A DNA stretch of 64,000 bases from Nodosilinea sp. LEGE 06152. GTDB lineage: Bacteria; Cyanobacteriota; Cyanobacteriia; Phormidesmidales; Phormidesmidaceae. Positions 33,617 through 42,778 of this stretch are shown in pieces (position 1 is the stretch's first letter; each line of letters begins with the position of its first letter). The stretch covers positions 372,255-436,254 of the forward strand of contig NZ_JADEWR010000003.1 of assembly GCF_015207525.1 (NCBI RefSeq). Reading direction: 5' to 3'. The position numbers were made by a program, and so were the translations under genes. The notes under the pieces are model-generated. The model was not told where the DNA came from, made no database searches, and was given only the letters and a program-made list of their open reading frames with translations.

Positions 33617-34833
33617 TGCGTATTTTGATGATTTCGGCCACATTTCCTTACCCGCCGACCCTGGGGGGCACCCAGATTCGCACCTTTTACCTGCTTAAGC
33701 ACCTGAGCCAAAACCATGAGGTAACGCTGGTAACGCAGCGATCCGCCGAGGTGACGGAGGAAGATATCAATGCTCTATCTGCCCATGTCAATAAGCTCGT
33801 CTGCTTTCCCCGTCCCACTGCCGCCGACCTTCAGCCGGGCGTGAGCGGCAAAGTCAGCCGCTTTGCCCACTTCCTCGCTACCGGTACGCCCCCCAGTACC
33901 ACCTACCTGCATGCCCCCACCATGCAGCAGTGGATCGACGACTGGGTTGAGTCGGGCCACTGCGACGCCATTACCTGCGAGCACAGCGTCAATGAAGTGT
34001 TTGTGCGGCCCAGCTACCGCCAGCGGGTGCAGAAAGTGGTGGTCGATATCCACAGCTCGCTCTATGGCACCCTGGTAAACCAGCTGCAGACGGGCACGGC
34101 GGAGAAGCCCCTGCGCGATCGCCTCAACCTGCCCCTGCTGCGCCGCTACGAACGCCGCTACGCCCAAAAATTTACCGACCTGGTAATCACCACCGCCGAA
34201 GACCGTCAGTTCTTTACCCCGATCGCAGGCCATAGCCCGCTCCACCTGGTGCCCAACGGGGTTGATCTGGTGCAGTTCCCCTACCGCCCTGCCGACCCCG
34301 GCGGCCACAGCCTGGTCTTCGTCGGCGCGATGGACTACATCGCCAACGTAGATACGGCGAAATTTTTGGCTCAGGAGATTCTGCCGCCCCTGCGCCAGCG
34401 CTACTGCGACGCCACGCTGTATTTGGTAGGTAACAAACCTACGGCGGAAGTTCAAACGTTAGGGAATTTACCAGGCGTGGTCGTCACTGGACGGGTAGAT
34501 TCGGTAACCGACTACCTGCACCGGGCCACGGTGTGCGTGGTGCCCATGCGGATTGGCTTTGGCATTAAGAACAAAACCCTGGAGGCGATGGCGGCGGGGG
34601 TGCCGGTGGTGGCTAGCGATCGCGGCCTCGAAGGTCTAGCCGTAGACCAACCCCAGCGGGCGCTGCGGGCGAATACGGTGGAGGAATATGTGGGGGCGAT
34701 CGGCCAACTCTTTGACCAGCCCGACCTGCGCGCCACGCTCTCGACGCGTGGACGCGGGCTAATTGAAACTACCTTCACCTGGGAGCGGGCTGGGCAGGCC
34801 TACGAAGCAGTACTCAGTTCTACCGCCTCCTAG
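33616..34833 (+). CDS. Glycosyltransferase family 4
   Basis: I start at ATG 33616, which overlaps the previous stop by one base; the longer frame upstream runs inside the GT2 gene. The 405-residue product has the GT-B pattern: MRILMISATFPYPPTLGGTQ at the N-terminus, the hinge HLVPNGVD, and the C-terminal donor-binding site with MRIGFGIKNKTLEAMAAGVPVV (Glu near residue 325). It probably extends a surface or exported glycan with the GT2 partner. Confidence 0.88.
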   Translation: MRILMISATFPYPPTLGGTQIRTFYLLKHLSQNHEVTLVTQRSAEVTEEDINALSAHVNKLVCFPRPTAADLQPGVSGKVSRFAHFLATGTPPSTTYLHAPTMQQWIDDWVESGHCDAITCEHSVNEVFVRPSYRQRVQKVVVDIHSSLYGTLVNQLQTGTAEKPLRDRLNLPLLRRYERRYAQKFTDLVITTAEDRQFFTPIAGHSPLHLVPNGVDLVQFPYRPADPGGHSLVFVGAMDYIANVDTAKFLAQEILPPLRQRYCDATLYLVGNKPTAEVQTLGNLPGVVVTGRVDSVTDYLHRATVCVVPMRIGFGIKNKTLEAMAAGVPVVASDRGLEGLAVDQPQRALRANTVEEYVGAIGQLFDQPDLRATLSTRGRGLIETTFTWERAGQAYEAVLSSTAS

Positions 34834-34902
34834 GCCGTAGGGACTGGCAAGTCAACCATCATCTGCGAGATAAGATGGAGGGGTCTTGCTGCCTGCGATC
34901 GT

Positions 34903-35349
34903 GTGACGAGAGTATATCTAGACACCAGTGCCTACAACCGCCCTTTGGATAATCAAACTCAGCCTAAGATTTTCCTTGAAGCTCAGGCTGTCATCATTAT
35001 CTTGCAGATGATTGAGGCCGGGGAGGCTGAGCTGGTCGGCTCCTCAGTTTTAGATTATGAAAACAGTCGCAATCCTTACCCAATCAAGCAGAAGGCGATG
35101 GAGCGTTACCTTCAGCTGGCTGAGGTGAGGCAGGATGTTAACTATGCTATTTGTCAGAGGGCAGAAGATTTAGAGCGTAACGGGCTCAAAGCCCTTGATG
35201 CCTTGCATGTAGCCTGCGCTGAAGCCTCAGATAGTCAGTACTTGATTACCTGCGACAAGCGGCTAATCAACCGATGTTCAGAGCTGGCGATAAAGGTGCT
35301 AAACCCTGTTGATTTTGTCTTGGAACTGAGTAGCGATGATTCAGATTAA
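34903..35349 (+). CDS. PIN-domain RNase-like protein
   Basis: The protein has 148 residues from GTG. YLDTSAYNRP at the N-terminus gives the first catalytic Asp, an Asp/Glu pair follows near KALDALHVACAE, and the last acidic position is near ITCDKRL, in the order of a PIN domain. PIN proteins are Mg-dependent RNases, often toxins. A 71-aa gene overlaps its 3' end by 14 nt, so it may be a toxin-antitoxin pair in reversed order. Confidence 0.78.
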   Translation: MTRVYLDTSAYNRPLDNQTQPKIFLEAQAVIIILQMIEAGEAELVGSSVLDYENSRNPYPIKQKAMERYLQLAEVRQDVNYAICQRAEDLERNGLKALDALHVACAEASDSQYLITCDKRLINRCSELAIKVLNPVDFVLELSSDDSD

Positions 35350-35551
35350 CAGCGAGCAACAGATCTTACAGGAAGGGTTTCAAATTCTTTTGTCCAGCAT
35401 GGAACCCTCTAAATTTGCTCGATTCTGCGCTGCTTGGGGGGCCAGCAGCAGCGACTATTTAAAGGTCAAAGACGAGCTTTTTGCCCAAGAATCTGTGGGC
35501 AGTTTATACGCCAAAATTTCTGCGTTTCAGATATCCAATCACGACGATTAA
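35336..35551 (+). CDS. Small protein overlapping the PIN gene (possible antitoxin or accessory)
   Basis: The 71-residue acidic helical protein starts at an ATG inside the last codons of the PIN gene. It contains a Trp/Ala-rich central helix (FARFCAAWGASSSDYL). No DNA-binding motif is seen. Its position suggests it is the partner of the PIN protein, but antitoxins usually precede toxins, so the role is uncertain. Confidence 0.58.
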   Translation: MIQINSEQQILQEGFQILLSSMEPSKFARFCAAWGASSSDYLKVKDELFAQESVGSLYAKISAFQISNHDD

Positions 35552-35621
35552 TTGCCGATGCGTTTCTAATCCCTTAAACAAGCCTCTCAATCCGTAGTTC
35601 CTCAATATTTCCCTGGTAGCC

Positions 35622-36479
35622 ATGGTGACCCAAAAACTAGACCAGCTCAAAGCCCTTTTTGCTGAGATGGACCGGGCGCTGATTGCCTACTCGGGCGGCA
35701 TCGACAGCACTCTGGTGGCCAAGGTGGCCTACGACGTGCTGGGCGATCGCGCCCTGGCCGTCACCGCCAACTCTCCCTCGCTCATGCCCGCCGACCTCGA
35801 AGAAGCCCAGGTGCAGGCAGCGGCGATTGGCATTGCCCACGAGCTGGTCGCCACCCACGAGCTAGACAACCCCAACTACGCCGCCAACCCCGTCAACCGC
35901 TGCTACTTCTGCAAGAGCGAGCTGCACGACACTCTCAAGCCCCTGGCCCTGGAACGGAGCTACCCCTACGTGGTCGATGGCGTCAACGCCGACGACCTGG
36001 GCGACTACCGCCCCGGCATTCAGGCGGCAAAGGAGCGGGGGGCCAGATCGCCCCTGGCGGAGGTGGGTATCACTAAGTTTGAGGTACGCGAAATCTCGCG
36101 CGCCCTTGGGTTGCCCTGGTGGGATAAACCAGCTCAACCCTGCCTCAGCTCGCGCTTTCCCTACGGCGAGGAAATTACTTTAGAGAAGCTGCGGCGAGTG
36201 GGTCAGGCCGAGCTGTACCTGCGGCATTTGGGGCTGCGGCAGCTCAGGGTGCGATCGCAGGCCGACACCGCCCGAATTGAGATACCCGCAGAAAATATTA
36301 AAGATTTTGTCGCCGCTACCGACATTGAAGCTTTGGTAAAGGCGCTACAAGACTACGGTTTCACCTACGTCACCCTCGATCTAGAGGGCTTTCGCAGCGG
36401 TAAGCTAAACCAGGAGCTACCCGCTACCCTTGTTAGCCCATTAGAACGCCCCAGCCATGACCTATCTGCTTGCCGGTGA
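35622..36479 (+). CDS. larE: LarE-type ATP-dependent sacrificial sulfur transferase
   Basis: The protein has 285 residues. The PP-loop ATP pyrophosphatase motif is SGGIDST (24-30). A CYFCKSELHD segment (about 91-100) and AQPCLSSRFPYG carrying C174 follow; C174 corresponds to the sacrificial cysteine of LarE. LarE donates sulfur to build the nickel-pincer nucleotide cofactor of lactate racemase-type enzymes. No larB, larC or larA is next to it in this window. Its end overlaps glk by 23 nt. Confidence 0.88.
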   Translation: MVTQKLDQLKALFAEMDRALIAYSGGIDSTLVAKVAYDVLGDRALAVTANSPSLMPADLEEAQVQAAAIGIAHELVATHELDNPNYAANPVNRCYFCKSELHDTLKPLALERSYPYVVDGVNADDLGDYRPGIQAAKERGARSPLAEVGITKFEVREISRALGLPWWDKPAQPCLSSRFPYGEEITLEKLRRVGQAELYLRHLGLRQLRVRSQADTARIEIPAENIKDFVAATDIEALVKALQDYGFTYVTLDLEGFRSGKLNQELPATLVSPLERPSHDLSACR

Positions 36480-37512
36480 CATTGGCGGCACCAAAACCAT
36501 CCTGCGCCTGGTCGAGGCCAGCGAGCCCAGCCCCACAACTCCGGTGATTCTCAAACCCGAGTTCGAGCGCACCTACTCCAGCCAGGCCTACCCCGACCTG
36601 GTGCCCATGGTAAAAGAATTTCTGCACCAGGCCGCCATCGATGGTGGGCATACCTACAGGCCTGAGCGGGCCTGCTTTGCGATCGCCGGACCAGTCGTAG
36701 AAAACACCTCCAGCCTCACCAACCTGGCCTGGTCGCTGGAGGGCGATCGCCTGCAAGCTGAACTAGCCCTCGACCGGGTCGAGCTAATCAACGACTTCGA
36801 GGCGGTGGGCTACGGCGTGTTTGGCCTTGCCCCCGAAGATATTCACACCCTGCAGGAGGGGGAGCCCGACGACAGCGCCCCAGTCGCTATTATTGGCGCG
36901 GGCACTGGGCTGGGGCAGGGATTTGCCCTGGCAACCAGCGGGCGGCCCCTGGTGTTTCCCTCCGAGGGAGGGCACGTCGATTTTGCTCCTCGCTCTGAGC
37001 TGGAGTTTCAGCTGATGCGCTACCTGATCGACAAGCACCAGATCTCGCGCGTGTCGGTGGAGCGCGTGGTGTCGGGCCAGGGCATTGTGGCGATCTACCA
37101 GTTTTTGCGCGATCGCGAGTTTGCCACCGAGACCCCCGAGGTGGCTGAAGCCATTACCGCCTGGGAACGTCAGACCGGCCTCTCGACTAAAACCATTGAC
37201 CCTGCGGCGGTGATCTCTCTGGCCGCCGCCGAGGGCCGCGATCGCCTTTGCCAGAAAACCATGGAGATCTTTGTCTCCGCCTACGGGGCTGAGGCGGGCA
37301 ACCTGGCCCTCAAGCTGCTGCCCTACGGTGGCCTCTACGTAGCTGGGGGCATCGCCGCTAAAAATTTAGCCCTGATGATTGCAGGCACCTTCTTTGACGC
37401 CTTTAGCCACAAAGGCCGGGTTAGCCCTCTGCTTGACCGGGTGCCCGTACACATCGTGCTCAACCCCCAGGTGGGGTTAATCGGGGCCGCCCTGAGAGCC
37501 GCCGCGCCCTAG
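36457..37512 (+). CDS. glk: Glucokinase
   Basis: The protein has 351 residues. The ATP-binding phosphate-1 motif is GDIGGTKT (7-14); the ELINDFEAVGYG segment and GTGLGQGFAL, EGGHVDFAPR and ERVVSGQGI motifs are those of the Glk family. It phosphorylates glucose to glucose-6-phosphate in the cytoplasm. It overlaps larE by 23 nt and is followed by the YebC-family gene, so the three may be one transcript. Confidence 0.93.
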   Translation: MTYLLAGDIGGTKTILRLVEASEPSPTTPVILKPEFERTYSSQAYPDLVPMVKEFLHQAAIDGGHTYRPERACFAIAGPVVENTSSLTNLAWSLEGDRLQAELALDRVELINDFEAVGYGVFGLAPEDIHTLQEGEPDDSAPVAIIGAGTGLGQGFALATSGRPLVFPSEGGHVDFAPRSELEFQLMRYLIDKHQISRVSVERVVSGQGIVAIYQFLRDREFATETPEVAEAITAWERQTGLSTKTIDPAAVISLAAAEGRDRLCQKTMEIFVSAYGAEAGNLALKLLPYGGLYVAGGIAAKNLALMIAGTFFDAFSHKGRVSPLLDRVPVHIVLNPQVGLIGAALRAAAP

Positions 37513-37628
37513 GGCGTAACCCCCGCGCTGGGCTTGGGCTATCCTTAGCAAAACCCCTGGGCATTGGCCCAGCGGTATCGATCCCCAAGGCGATAAAATC
37601 GATTACGCAGTGCACCCGTTTGTGAGGT

Positions 37629-38405
37629 ATGGCAGGTCATAGCAAGTGGGCCAACATCAAGCGCCAAAAGGCCCGTGTCGACGCGGTTAAGGGCAAAGTC
37701 TTCGCTAAAATGTCGCGGGAAATTATTGTGGCGGCCCGTTTGGGCGGCGACCCAGCGGGCAACTTTCAGCTGCGCACCGCGATCGACAAGGCCAAAGCCG
37801 CCGGGGTGCCCAACGACAACATCGACCGAGCGATCGCTAAAGGGTCTGGCAACCTGGGGGCCGACGACAGCTACGAGGCCATTCGCTACGAGGGCTACGG
37901 CCCCGGCGGCATCGCCGTGCTGATCGAAGCGCTGACCGACAACCGCAACCGCACCGCCGCCGACCTGCGCGCCGCCTTTAGCAAGAGCAGCGGCAACCTG
38001 GGCGAAACCGGCTGCGTGGGCTGGATGTTCGAACAAAAAGGCGTAGTCACCATCATTCACCCCGGTGACGAAGAGGCGCTGCTAGAGGCCGCCATGGAAG
38101 CCGGGGCCGAAACCTACGAACTCACCACGGTGCTAGGTCGCCGCGACGAGGAAATTCCCGCTGCTGAGCTATTCTGCGCCCCTGTCGATCTGGAAACCCT
38201 CGACACCAGCCTCAAGGCCCAGGGGCTAACCGTCCGCCAGGCGGAGCTACGCTGGCTGCCCAGCAACACCGTCATGGTCGATGACACCGACCAGGCCCGC
38301 CTGCTGATCAAGCTGATGGATGCCCTAGAAGACCTCGACGACGTGCAGTCGGTCACCGCCAACTTTGACCTGGCGGAGGAGTTAATGGATGCGATCGCGG
38401 CCTAG
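37629..38405 (+). CDS. YebC/PmpR-family protein (TACO1-like)
   Basis: The 258-residue product has the family start MAGHSKWANIKRQKARVDA and the NIDRAIAKGSG and GYGPGGIAVLIE motifs. YebC proteins bind DNA or assist ribosomes at proline-rich stretches. The length is normal. It is a conserved backbone gene; no unusual features are seen. Confidence 0.93.
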   Translation: MAGHSKWANIKRQKARVDAVKGKVFAKMSREIIVAARLGGDPAGNFQLRTAIDKAKAAGVPNDNIDRAIAKGSGNLGADDSYEAIRYEGYGPGGIAVLIEALTDNRNRTAADLRAAFSKSSGNLGETGCVGWMFEQKGVVTIIHPGDEEALLEAAMEAGAETYELTTVLGRRDEEIPAAELFCAPVDLETLDTSLKAQGLTVRQAELRWLPSNTVMVDDTDQARLLIKLMDALEDLDDVQSVTANFDLAEELMDAIAA

Positions 38406-38485
38406 CCCGACCCACCAGCCCCTGGGATTCGCACCCTGGCTTTAGCCCCAGGTCAGTAGCGGTACCAGCCCCCCTAAAGATTCTC

Positions 38486-39520
38486 CTAGAGCCGGTGCAG
38501 CTCAGGCAGAAGACCCCTGCCGCCCTGCCGCTGCAGGGTTTTACGCAGATGGAGATTGGCGATCGCCATGCCCACCCGCTCTGCCACTGTGTGCGCCAGC
38601 TGCCGCTTGGCTTCTGACAACACCTGGGCATCGTCGGTGTTGAGGTGAAATAACCCCAGGGTTTCGCCCTGGGCCATCATGGGAATGCAGAGGGATGCCA
38701 AGATGTTGCTATCGGCCAGAACATGCTGACAGCGCGGGCGATCGGTGCCATTCATCCAGTGCACCCGGCCCCGGCGCAGCCCCCAGCAATCCGAGAGCAA
38801 AAAATCAGGCTTAGACCCCAGCCCAGTTCCCCAGTAGGCCGCGTTTTCTACCCGGTTAAGCGAGGGGCTAAGGGTAAAAACGCCCCCCGAACAGCCGGGA
38901 AATAGCGGGGCGATCAGACTGGCGATCGCCGCGCAGGCTTCTTCGACGGTGAGGCAGGCCTGTAAAAATTCGCTCATTTCGCTCAGCAGCTTCATTTCAG
39001 CGTTGCGCTGTTTGAGTTCGTCCAGGCTGTCGAGCTGTATGGCCAGCAGCTCTTGCTGGGCAATGTGCCCCAGGTCAACCAGGAGCTGCTGGTCTTCGTC
39101 GGTAAAGGTGCGGGGCACCTGGTCGAGAACGCAGAGGGTGCCCAGGTTGCTGCCGTTGCTGGCGGCCAGCGGCGCTCCGGCATAAAAGCGGATTTTAGGA
39201 CCGTCGGTGACCAGGGGGTTGTCGTGAAAGCGCTCGTCGAGCAGAGCATTGGGAACCACAAATGGCGAATTGCCCAAAATGGCGTGGCCGCAAAAGGAGA
39301 TATCGCGCGAGGTCTGACAAACATTCAACCCCTGGCACGACTTAAACCACTGGCGTTCGGCATCGATTAAGCTCACCAGCGTAATGGGCACGTCAAACAG
39401 CCGTTTGGCGATCCGCGTGATGCGGTCAAACCGCTCTTCTGGTTTGGTATCCAAAATGCGGAGCGATCGCAGTATGCTGAGCCGAATGACTTCGTTGGCT
39501 GGGTAGGGAGGTGTTTGCAT
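38486..39520 (-). CDS. Tandem-GAF sensor protein, apparently lacking a GGDEF output
   Basis: The protein has 344 residues. GAF1 (about 20-160) begins with ILDTKPEERFDRITRIAKRL, typical of cyanobacterial sensors, and includes FCGHAIL. GAF2 (about 190-330) contains the WGLRRGRVHWM and CIPMMAQGETLGLFHLN motifs. GAF2 is strongly similar to the second GAF of the adjacent upstream gene, but here the protein ends in GGRGLLPELHRL exactly where the neighbour continues into GGDEF. It may be a derivative that lost the cyclase domain. It lies 20 nt downstream of that gene, in the same direction. Confidence 0.82.
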   Translation of the reverse strand: MQTPPYPANEVIRLSILRSLRILDTKPEERFDRITRIAKRLFDVPITLVSLIDAERQWFKSCQGLNVCQTSRDISFCGHAILGNSPFVVPNALLDERFHDNPLVTDGPKIRFYAGAPLAASNGSNLGTLCVLDQVPRTFTDEDQQLLVDLGHIAQQELLAIQLDSLDELKQRNAEMKLLSEMSEFLQACLTVEEACAAIASLIAPLFPGCSGGVFTLSPSLNRVENAAYWGTGLGSKPDFLLSDCWGLRRGRVHWMNGTDRPRCQHVLADSNILASLCIPMMAQGETLGLFHLNTDDAQVLSEAKRQLAHTVAERVGMAIANLHLRKTLQRQGGRGLLPELHRL

Positions 39521-39540
39521 AGCGGTGCGTCAACAATAAA

Positions 39541-42489
39541 TTACAGAGCAACAACTACCTGATTGCGGCCCGCCTGTTTAGCGCGATAAAGGGCCGCATC
39601 GGCTGCCTGGAGCAGCGTTGCGCTATTGCTGCCGTGGTGCGGAAAGCAGGCCACGCCAAAGGACGCGGTCAGCCGATCGATCGGCTGACCCTGGTAAGGC
39701 ACCTGCAGCTCGCTGATGGCGGCTCGAATCAGATCGGCCCGAGCGGCAGTTTCCGTTAAAGATGCCTCCGGCAGAATCAGCGTCATTTCCTCGCCGCCGT
39801 AGCGACAGGCAACATCGGAGTGTCGCACCTTGTCTTTGAGCAGGGTGCCCACAAGCTTTAGCACCATGTCCCCAGTGTTGTGGCCAAAGGTGTCGTTAAA
39901 CCGCTTGAAATGGTCGATATCGAGCATAACTACCCCAATGGGGAGCTGTTTGCGCTGGGCGCGGGCAACTTCCTGGGCGAGCGATTCTTCTAAGTAGCGG
40001 CGGTTGTACAGCCCGGTGAGAGGGTCGCGAATGCTCTGATGTTTGAGGGTTTCCTGCAGCTTGAGATTGGCGATCGCCATGCCCACCTGTTCGGCCAGGG
40101 TGCGGGCCAGCTGCTGTTTGGCCTCAGGGAGCGCCTCAGAAACTTCGGTGCTGAGGTGAAACAGCCCCAGGGTTTCGCCCTGGGCAATCATGGGAATGCA
40201 GAGGGTAACCGCAATGGCCGTAGAATGTCCCTCCAAAGGCAGCGCCGCCTGGGCTGAAATGTGGCTACAGCGCAGGCTCAAGCGGTCTTGCCCCACCCAG
40301 TGCATGCGCCCCCGCCGCAGCCCCCAGCAGCAGTGGGGCTCAAACTCGGAGTGGGAGTGCAGCCGCACTCCCCAAGCCACCACCTGCTCCAGGCGGTTGA
40401 GCGAGGCGCTGGTGGTAAAAATGCCCCCCGAACAGTGGGGAAACAGAGGCTCAAGCAGGTTGACAATGGTATGGCAGGCTTCTTCAACGGTTGAGCAGGC
40501 CTGCAAAAAATCGCTGATCTCACTCAATACCAGCATTTCGCTGTGGCGCTGGTCTAGCTCACTGATGCGATCTTCCAACTGCTGGTTAGTTTGCTGAAGG
40601 GTGATTTTAGACTGTTTAATTTCGGTGATGTCGCGAAAGGTGACGGCAAAACCATCCCCCAGCTTGACGGCAATATTTTCGAACCAGCAGTTGATACCGT
40701 CGTGGTTGTAGTAGAACTCATGCTGCATGGGCTCACCCGATTCCACCACGGTTACATAGCGATCGAACAGTCCGGCTTCGCCGTTGCCGGGCATTTCTTC
40801 TAGCAGCCGCTTGCCGAGAATATGGTCTACCGATTGACCAATAATTTGGCAGGAGGCCGGGTTGCTGAGCAACCATTCAAAATCAACAATGGTGCCCTGC
40901 TGATCGCGCACCGAGCGAAACGCCATAATGCCATCGGGGGCACTATTTAAAATGCTGCTGAGCTGCATTTCTGAGGTCTTAAGGGCCTGTTGAATCTCTA
41001 CGGTTTGGGTCATATCTAAGTAGCTGCTCACCATCCGCACGACGTTGCCCTGGTCATCTTTAAGGTGAATGGCGCGTGAGAGCATGTGGACTACCGACCC
41101 GTCTTTGTGGCGAAAGCGCTGGGTGGTTGTAAAGTCTTGAATGCGATCGCTGTTGTAGTCATCAATCAGCTGCAGCGTCTTGGCCAGATCGGCTTCAAGA
41201 ATTAGCGACCTCCACATCTCCTGACTGTTTTCGAGTTCGTGGTCGGCGTAGCCCAACAGGGCTTTCCACTGGGGTGAGAAGTAGATTTCTCCCGTCACCA
41301 GATCCCAGTCACAAAACCCTTCTGAGGAGGCTTGCAGCACCAGCTCTAGCTGGTCTTTAGCCGACTTAAGGTTGAGTTCTGCCCATTTGCGTTCGGCCTC
41401 ACTGCATTTACGAGCGCTAATATCGCGGATCACCACCAGCACTTCGTCATCCCCAATCGGGGCAATCCGGGCTTCCTCGTAGAAGGTTTGGCCATCGGCA
41501 GCAAAGTTGTACTCCTGCTGCTGGATCTCCCCGGTCTTAAGGGCCTGATGGGCCAGGTGAATGCGCTCCTCGGCGATCGCCTGTGGCATCAGCTCAGTAA
41601 TTCGATGCCCTGCCAGGGTGTTATCCAGGTTCACCATACGTATGGTCCCCGGATTGACCAACTGCACGTTAGACCCGTCCTGGCGCATGCGCAACAACAG
41701 GTCAGGAATAGCCGCAACCAGGGCGCGGGTGGTGGCCTCACTATTTTGAAGAGCTAGCTCGACAGCGCCCGCCGGGTGAACCCGTTCGTTGTAGCCCTGG
41801 TGCAGGGCGGCTCTGCCCTGCTCGTACGCCTCTACCCTGGCGGCTAGCTGTTGATTGATCTGCTCTAGCTCGTAGGTGCGGGCGGCAACCTGGGCTTCAA
41901 GAGCGGCCTGAGTCGTCTGCAGCTGCCCCACCAGTTCAGCCTGGTGGACGGCAATGCCGATCTGGACGGCGATGTGCTGTAGCCCCTCAAGGTCTACGGC
42001 GGGCCAGCGCCGCGGGCCTGTGCAACTGTGAGCGACGAGGAGCCCCCACAGTCGCGACTCACACAGCACCGGAATGGCTGAGCTGGCCTTCACCCCCAGG
42101 TTCGCCAGAAAGTTGGCATAGCAGGGGGGCAGGCTAGCGGTGGCAACATCGGCGATCGCCCGCCCCAGCCCCTCCTGGTAGGGGTTTGGCCAGTCGGCTT
42201 CAAAGCAGCGGTCCTGCACCATCCGATCGCGCAGCGACCAGCGAGGATCGGAAAACGCTTCTACCAGCACGCGACCGCCGCTGCCAGGGGCTAACTGGTA
42301 AACGAGTACGCGATCGCAGCCCAATAGCTGCTGCACCCCCTCGACCGCAACGCGCAAAATAGTGGCTAAATCTGAAGACTGGTGGGTTTGAAGGGCGATC
42401 GCCGCCACCAGACGCGCCCAAGTTAGGGGTGTTGGCAAAACGCTGTCGCCATGGTTATAGATCGCTACGTTGTCTACCGCCCTCGCCAT
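39541..42489 (-). CDS. GAF-PAS-GAF-GGDEF diguanylate cyclase
   Basis: The protein has 982 residues. An N-terminal GAF (about 20-185) contains PNPYQEGLGRAIADV, a phytochrome-like GAF feature; a coiled coil, three PAS-like domains (about 245-365, 380-500, 510-630) and a second GAF (about 660-805) follow. The C-terminal GGDEF domain begins DPLTGLYNRR. Its active site is YGGEEM (G898-G899-E900-E901). An inhibitory I-site R889xxD892 lies five residues upstream. It should make cyclic di-GMP in response to light, redox or a ligand. The chromophore Cys is not obvious, so light sensing is uncertain. Confidence 0.9.
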   Translation of the reverse strand: MARAVDNVAIYNHGDSVLPTPLTWARLVAAIALQTHQSSDLATILRVAVEGVQQLLGCDRVLVYQLAPGSGGRVLVEAFSDPRWSLRDRMVQDRCFEADWPNPYQEGLGRAIADVATASLPPCYANFLANLGVKASSAIPVLCESRLWGLLVAHSCTGPRRWPAVDLEGLQHIAVQIGIAVHQAELVGQLQTTQAALEAQVAARTYELEQINQQLAARVEAYEQGRAALHQGYNERVHPAGAVELALQNSEATTRALVAAIPDLLLRMRQDGSNVQLVNPGTIRMVNLDNTLAGHRITELMPQAIAEERIHLAHQALKTGEIQQQEYNFAADGQTFYEEARIAPIGDDEVLVVIRDISARKCSEAERKWAELNLKSAKDQLELVLQASSEGFCDWDLVTGEIYFSPQWKALLGYADHELENSQEMWRSLILEADLAKTLQLIDDYNSDRIQDFTTTQRFRHKDGSVVHMLSRAIHLKDDQGNVVRMVSSYLDMTQTVEIQQALKTSEMQLSSILNSAPDGIMAFRSVRDQQGTIVDFEWLLSNPASCQIIGQSVDHILGKRLLEEMPGNGEAGLFDRYVTVVESGEPMQHEFYYNHDGINCWFENIAVKLGDGFAVTFRDITEIKQSKITLQQTNQQLEDRISELDQRHSEMLVLSEISDFLQACSTVEEACHTIVNLLEPLFPHCSGGIFTTSASLNRLEQVVAWGVRLHSHSEFEPHCCWGLRRGRMHWVGQDRLSLRCSHISAQAALPLEGHSTAIAVTLCIPMIAQGETLGLFHLSTEVSEALPEAKQQLARTLAEQVGMAIANLKLQETLKHQSIRDPLTGLYNRRYLEESLAQEVARAQRKQLPIGVVMLDIDHFKRFNDTFGHNTGDMVLKLVGTLLKDKVRHSDVACRYGGEEMTLILPEASLTETAARADLIRAAISELQVPYQGQPIDRLTASFGVACFPHHGSNSATLLQAADAALYRAKQAGRNQVVVAL

Positions 42490-42778
42490 GCCAAACCACT
42501 CCTAGCCAACATCACATCGCTTCTAGATCAGCCAAGCAGCCCAACCGAACAGGCCCATCTAAGCGTGCCTGCCTCACTTATTAATCCCCGTCTATAGCTA
42601 GAACCTTTAACCGGCAATGCACCAACCCCAGGGCTGGCCGCAAAATCCTCAGCCGTAGAAAAACGTCCAGTTTTGGGGATCACTCGCCGGGATCTGCCTA
42701 GCGCTGCCCTGCGGAAACCTTAAAAAACCTATAGATTAGAGAAATAGGGAATTATCAAGAGAAGGCGAGGACACCCAC

